Positions 61,765 to 64,000 of a DNA stretch of 64,000 nt are shown here, piece after piece. Position numbers and translations under genes: made by a program. Position 1 is the first letter of the stretch. Each line of letters opens with the position of its first letter. Under the pieces are notes generated by a model. That model did no database searches and was not told the origin of the DNA. It worked only from the letters and a program-made list of their open reading frames with translations. Source of the stretch: Paenibacillus sp. DMB5 (GTDB lineage Bacteria; Bacillota; Bacilli; Paenibacillales; Paenibacillaceae); assembly GCF_001517085.1 (NCBI RefSeq), contig NZ_LRAC01000163.1, forward strand, positions 62,001 through 126,000, given 5' to 3'.

Positions 61765-61844
61765 AAGGCTCACCTCTTTTCCAGATAAATAAATAGTTAC
61801 ACTCACTCCATCATCAAGCTGCTTCATTAACATGCTGCAACAAG

Positions 61845-63628
61845 CTACAGCGGTTCATTCATCATAATCGCCCGGAGAGCGGCCAGCGGCGCTTTCGGCT
61901 TTCGGTCATAGGTCAGCAGCCCATTGATTTCCTGCTCGACATCCGTCAGCTGAGTATAGCAATAGCCCTGAATCACCGGTGAGTTGAACATGGGCCCGAC
62001 AACCGCCTGCAGCCGGCTCAGGAAATCCGCTTCGTTCTCTGCTCCGGAGTAGCCCCAGCCCTCCTGCTCGCTTTTTTTAAAGGCAATGCCCCCGAACTCT
62101 GACACAAGCAGCGGCTGCCCTGGTAAGAAGCGCCTCCCACAAAAATCCTGCGGTTCGCCGGCATGGCACTAACGGCCGATTCTACCGAGGCATATCTCCG
62201 TTCCAAAACTTCCCGGCAGCTCTCATAGTCGTGGATGGTAACCAGGTCTGTCGTCATATGTTCCCAGCCGTCATTATACACCACCGGTCTTGTTCCATCG
62301 AGGGATTTGGTCAGATGATACATGGCCAGCCCGTGCTGCTGCTGGCGCCCATCAACCTGCACATTGGGAATCCCCCAGCTCTCATTAAGCGGAACCCACG
62401 TCACAATGCAAGGATGGTTATAGTCACGCTCCATAATCTCCAGCCATTCCTGCGTAAACCGCCGGACATAGGCTTCGGAGAATTCATAAGCATTCGCCGC
62501 CTCACTCCATACCAGCATGCCGAGCCTGTCGCACCAGTACAGAAAACGCGGGTCCTCCGTCTTCTGGTGCTTGCGGACACCGTTAAAACCCATCTCCTTA
62601 GCCAGCTCGACATCGCGCCGCAAATCACCGTCAGTGGGAGCGGTCAGAATCCCTCCAGGAAAATAGCCCTGGTCGAGGACAAGCCGCTGATAATACGGCC
62701 GGTTGTTCAGGCATAGCTGCCCGTCCTCAACAGATATTTTGCGCATCCCGAAATAGGCATCCGCTTCATCTATAACAATTTCACCGCGGACAAGCTGAAG
62801 CCGGATATCATATAGATTCGGATGCTCCGGACTCCACAGCCGCCCAAGCCCGTGATCGGTAAAGTCGCCCAGTCCGATGCTCCGCTGGTGTTCAGCCCCG
62901 TTAATTGTATATTCATCCTCAGCAATCTGCTCCTGTTCAAAACTTATCCTGATACGGAGTTTAAGCTTGTCTGACGCCTCATACCCTTTAAAAAACGTAT
63001 GGATCCGGACTTCGTTGCGGTCAATATCAGGGGTGAACATTGTTTTGGACAAATGAACTTCAGATACCGGCTCAAGCCATACACTTTGCCAGATTCCGGT
63101 TGTACGGGTGTAAAAGATGGAAGCAGAGTTCTCCAGCCAATACTGCTTCCCCCTTGGCAGGGTGACATCACGGCTGAAATCCTCCGCCCGCACCACAATT
63201 CTGTTGCCGCCTTCAGCCAGCGCTGCCGTAATATCAGTCTGAAAAGGGGTATGCCCCCCTTCATGCATAGCTACAAGCTGCCCGTTCACCCAAACCTTGG
63301 CCAGATAATCAACAGCCCCGAAATGCAGCACAACCCTTCTGCCGCTCCAGTCTGCAGGAATGTCAAACGTTCTACGGTACCACACCACATCGTGAAAAGA
63401 AGGGTCGCCAATCCCGCTCAGCCTGCTCTGAAATGCAAACGGCACCTGAATCGTCCTGGAAGAGAAAGCATCCGTGTCCCCCAGATACCAGCGTTCCGTC
63501 TCACCTGCCCGTTCATCATCAAAGCTGAAATCCCATTGTCCATTGAGGCTTAACCAATCCTTGCGGACAAACTGGGGTCTTGGATATTCCGGACGGGGGA
63601 TACATGTACTTACGGATTCTGTCGCCAA
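61845..63628 (-). pseudogene. GH2 glycosidase (beta-galactosidase/glucuronidase type), frameshifted
   Basis: A retaining glycosidase with an N-terminal sugar-binding jelly roll (LSLNGQWDFSFDDERAGE ... YRRTFDIP), an Ig-like domain and a TIM barrel. The acid/base Glu is in WVPLNESWGIPNVQVDGRQQ. The nucleophile Glu is in VSEFGGIAF, just past the break. The two frames (ending 62018, and 62105-61845) join if one base is added near 62114-62120, reading YQGQPLLVSEFGG. The TTG at 63628 is 11 bases after AGGAG; the GTG at 63640 is possible. No signal peptide is seen, so it is probably cytoplasmic. Promoter and cre site lie upstream. The substrate is not determined. Confidence 0.85.
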
Positions 63629-63729
63629 AATGAGCTTCACTCCTGCCCTTGTATGTTTTGTTACTAATTTTCTGTAATATACTCTTCTTTTAGCAAACGT
63701 TAAAACACAATACGCGTAATTCAATTCAG

Positions 63730-63758
63730 ATTATAAGGACGTTTCCAATGACTGTCAA
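63730..63758 (-). promoter_or_regulatory. Perfect sigma-A promoter of the GH2 gene
   Basis: TTGACA (63753-63758) and TATAAT (63730-63735) on the minus strand, separated by exactly 17 bases, about 100 bases upstream of GH2. Confidence 0.85.
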
Positions 63759-63766
63759 CGCTTTCA
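63753..63766 (-). promoter_or_regulatory. Catabolite-responsive element (CcpA cre) overlapping -35
   Basis: The minus strand reads TGAAAGCGTTGACA, a full match to the cre consensus TGWNANCGNTNWCA, covering the -35 box of the GH2 promoter. CcpA with Ser46-phosphorylated HPr would block RNA polymerase here when glucose is present. Confidence 0.8.
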
Positions 63767-63912
63767 GGTGCTGATTTTTCAAGAGATATCCGGATAGGTA
63801 TAGCTTGTAGCTCACACCTGCAAAATTTATTTTATTACAATATTATTGTAATAAATAATAAAGGCCATGCTCCACTCTTTCTTTTCAAAAATGTCCGATA
63901 CTCACAGACCGC

Positions 63913-63999
63913 TTACAGCCTGATAAAAGACAGCTGCAGCTCCAGAAAATGACCTGATTCTCCCAAGCCGACAAACTTCACATTGTCCGGTAGAAAAAA
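63913..63999 (-). CDS. C-terminal end of an unidentified gene (cut by window edge)
   Basis: The last 28 codons of a minus-strand gene, FFLPDNVKFVGLGESGHFLE then LQLSFIRL and a TAA at 63913-63915. The start lies beyond the window. Too short to identify; the alternating pattern suggests a terminal beta-domain. The 63767-63912 gap shows no gene. Confidence 0.45.
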   Translation of the reverse strand, partial: FFLPDNVKFVGLGESGHFLELQLSFIRL

Positions 64000-64000
64000 C

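Overview
The window is about 64 kb of a moderately GC-rich, spore-forming Gram-positive chromosome, most probably Paenibacillus or a close relative. Supporting evidence: a Spo0E-family phosphatase and CotF-type coat genes; a T-box leader on pheST; strong AGGAGG ribosome sites with frequent GTG and TTG starts; a glcT-ptsG-ptsH-ptsI cluster; yuaF-floT behind an extracytoplasmic-function-type promoter; and lipoproteins with classical lipoboxes. I see no rRNA, tRNA, CRISPR array, phage or insertion sequence.

Layout. 0-9 kb: a cut-off cobalamin adenosyltransferase gene, a Spo0E-like gene, an alaT/alaR-like aminotransferase-regulator pair, two spore coat genes, two flavoproteins and a CNNM/CorC transporter. 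9-17 kb: a two-component system (its kinase frameshifted) with an MFS gene, then zinc-ribbon, 26-aa membrane and DUF350 genes downstream of mutS2 (frameshifted). 17-25.6 kb: a diguanylate cyclase, a CuA-like cupredoxin lipoprotein, a giant ZapA-coiled-coil fusion, and pheT and pheS separated by a palindromic element and preceded by a T-box. 25.8-31.8 kb: an operon for a large secreted beta-modular protein, an HlyD-type adaptor and a MacB-type ABC transporter. 32-38 kb: a PAS-GGDEF protein, a pullulanase (frameshifted) and an MFS exporter. 38-43.5 kb: glcT-ptsG-ptsH-ptsI. 43.6-50.5 kb: a two-gene ABC transporter, floT-yuaF, an ANT(6)-like gene and an iron alcohol dehydrogenase. 50.6-55.6 kb: galK-galE-galT with a divergent AraC regulator. 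56-64 kb: aldo/keto reductase, HAD phosphatase, sirtuin, alpha/beta hydrolase, membrane acyltransferase, and a cre-controlled GH2 glycosidase (frameshifted) followed by an ArsR-type regulator carrying an extra sensor-like domain.

How the genes fit together. Carbohydrate use is the main theme: glucose PTS with its antiterminator, the Leloir pathway, pullulanase, and a GH2 enzyme under likely CcpA control. Cell-envelope functions form a second theme (flotillin, the MacB-like system, the acyltransferase). The pheST-zapA-mutS2 order resembles B. subtilis, but rnhC, cvpA and polX are missing from the interval and unrelated genes lie inside it.

The two strongest points of interest are the roughly 786-residue ZapA fusion and the secreted-protein/MacB-like operon. 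A quality warning: four otherwise well-conserved genes (histidine kinase, mutS2, pullulanase, GH2) are each broken by what looks like one missing base, which suggests residual sequencing error rather than four independent gene deaths.
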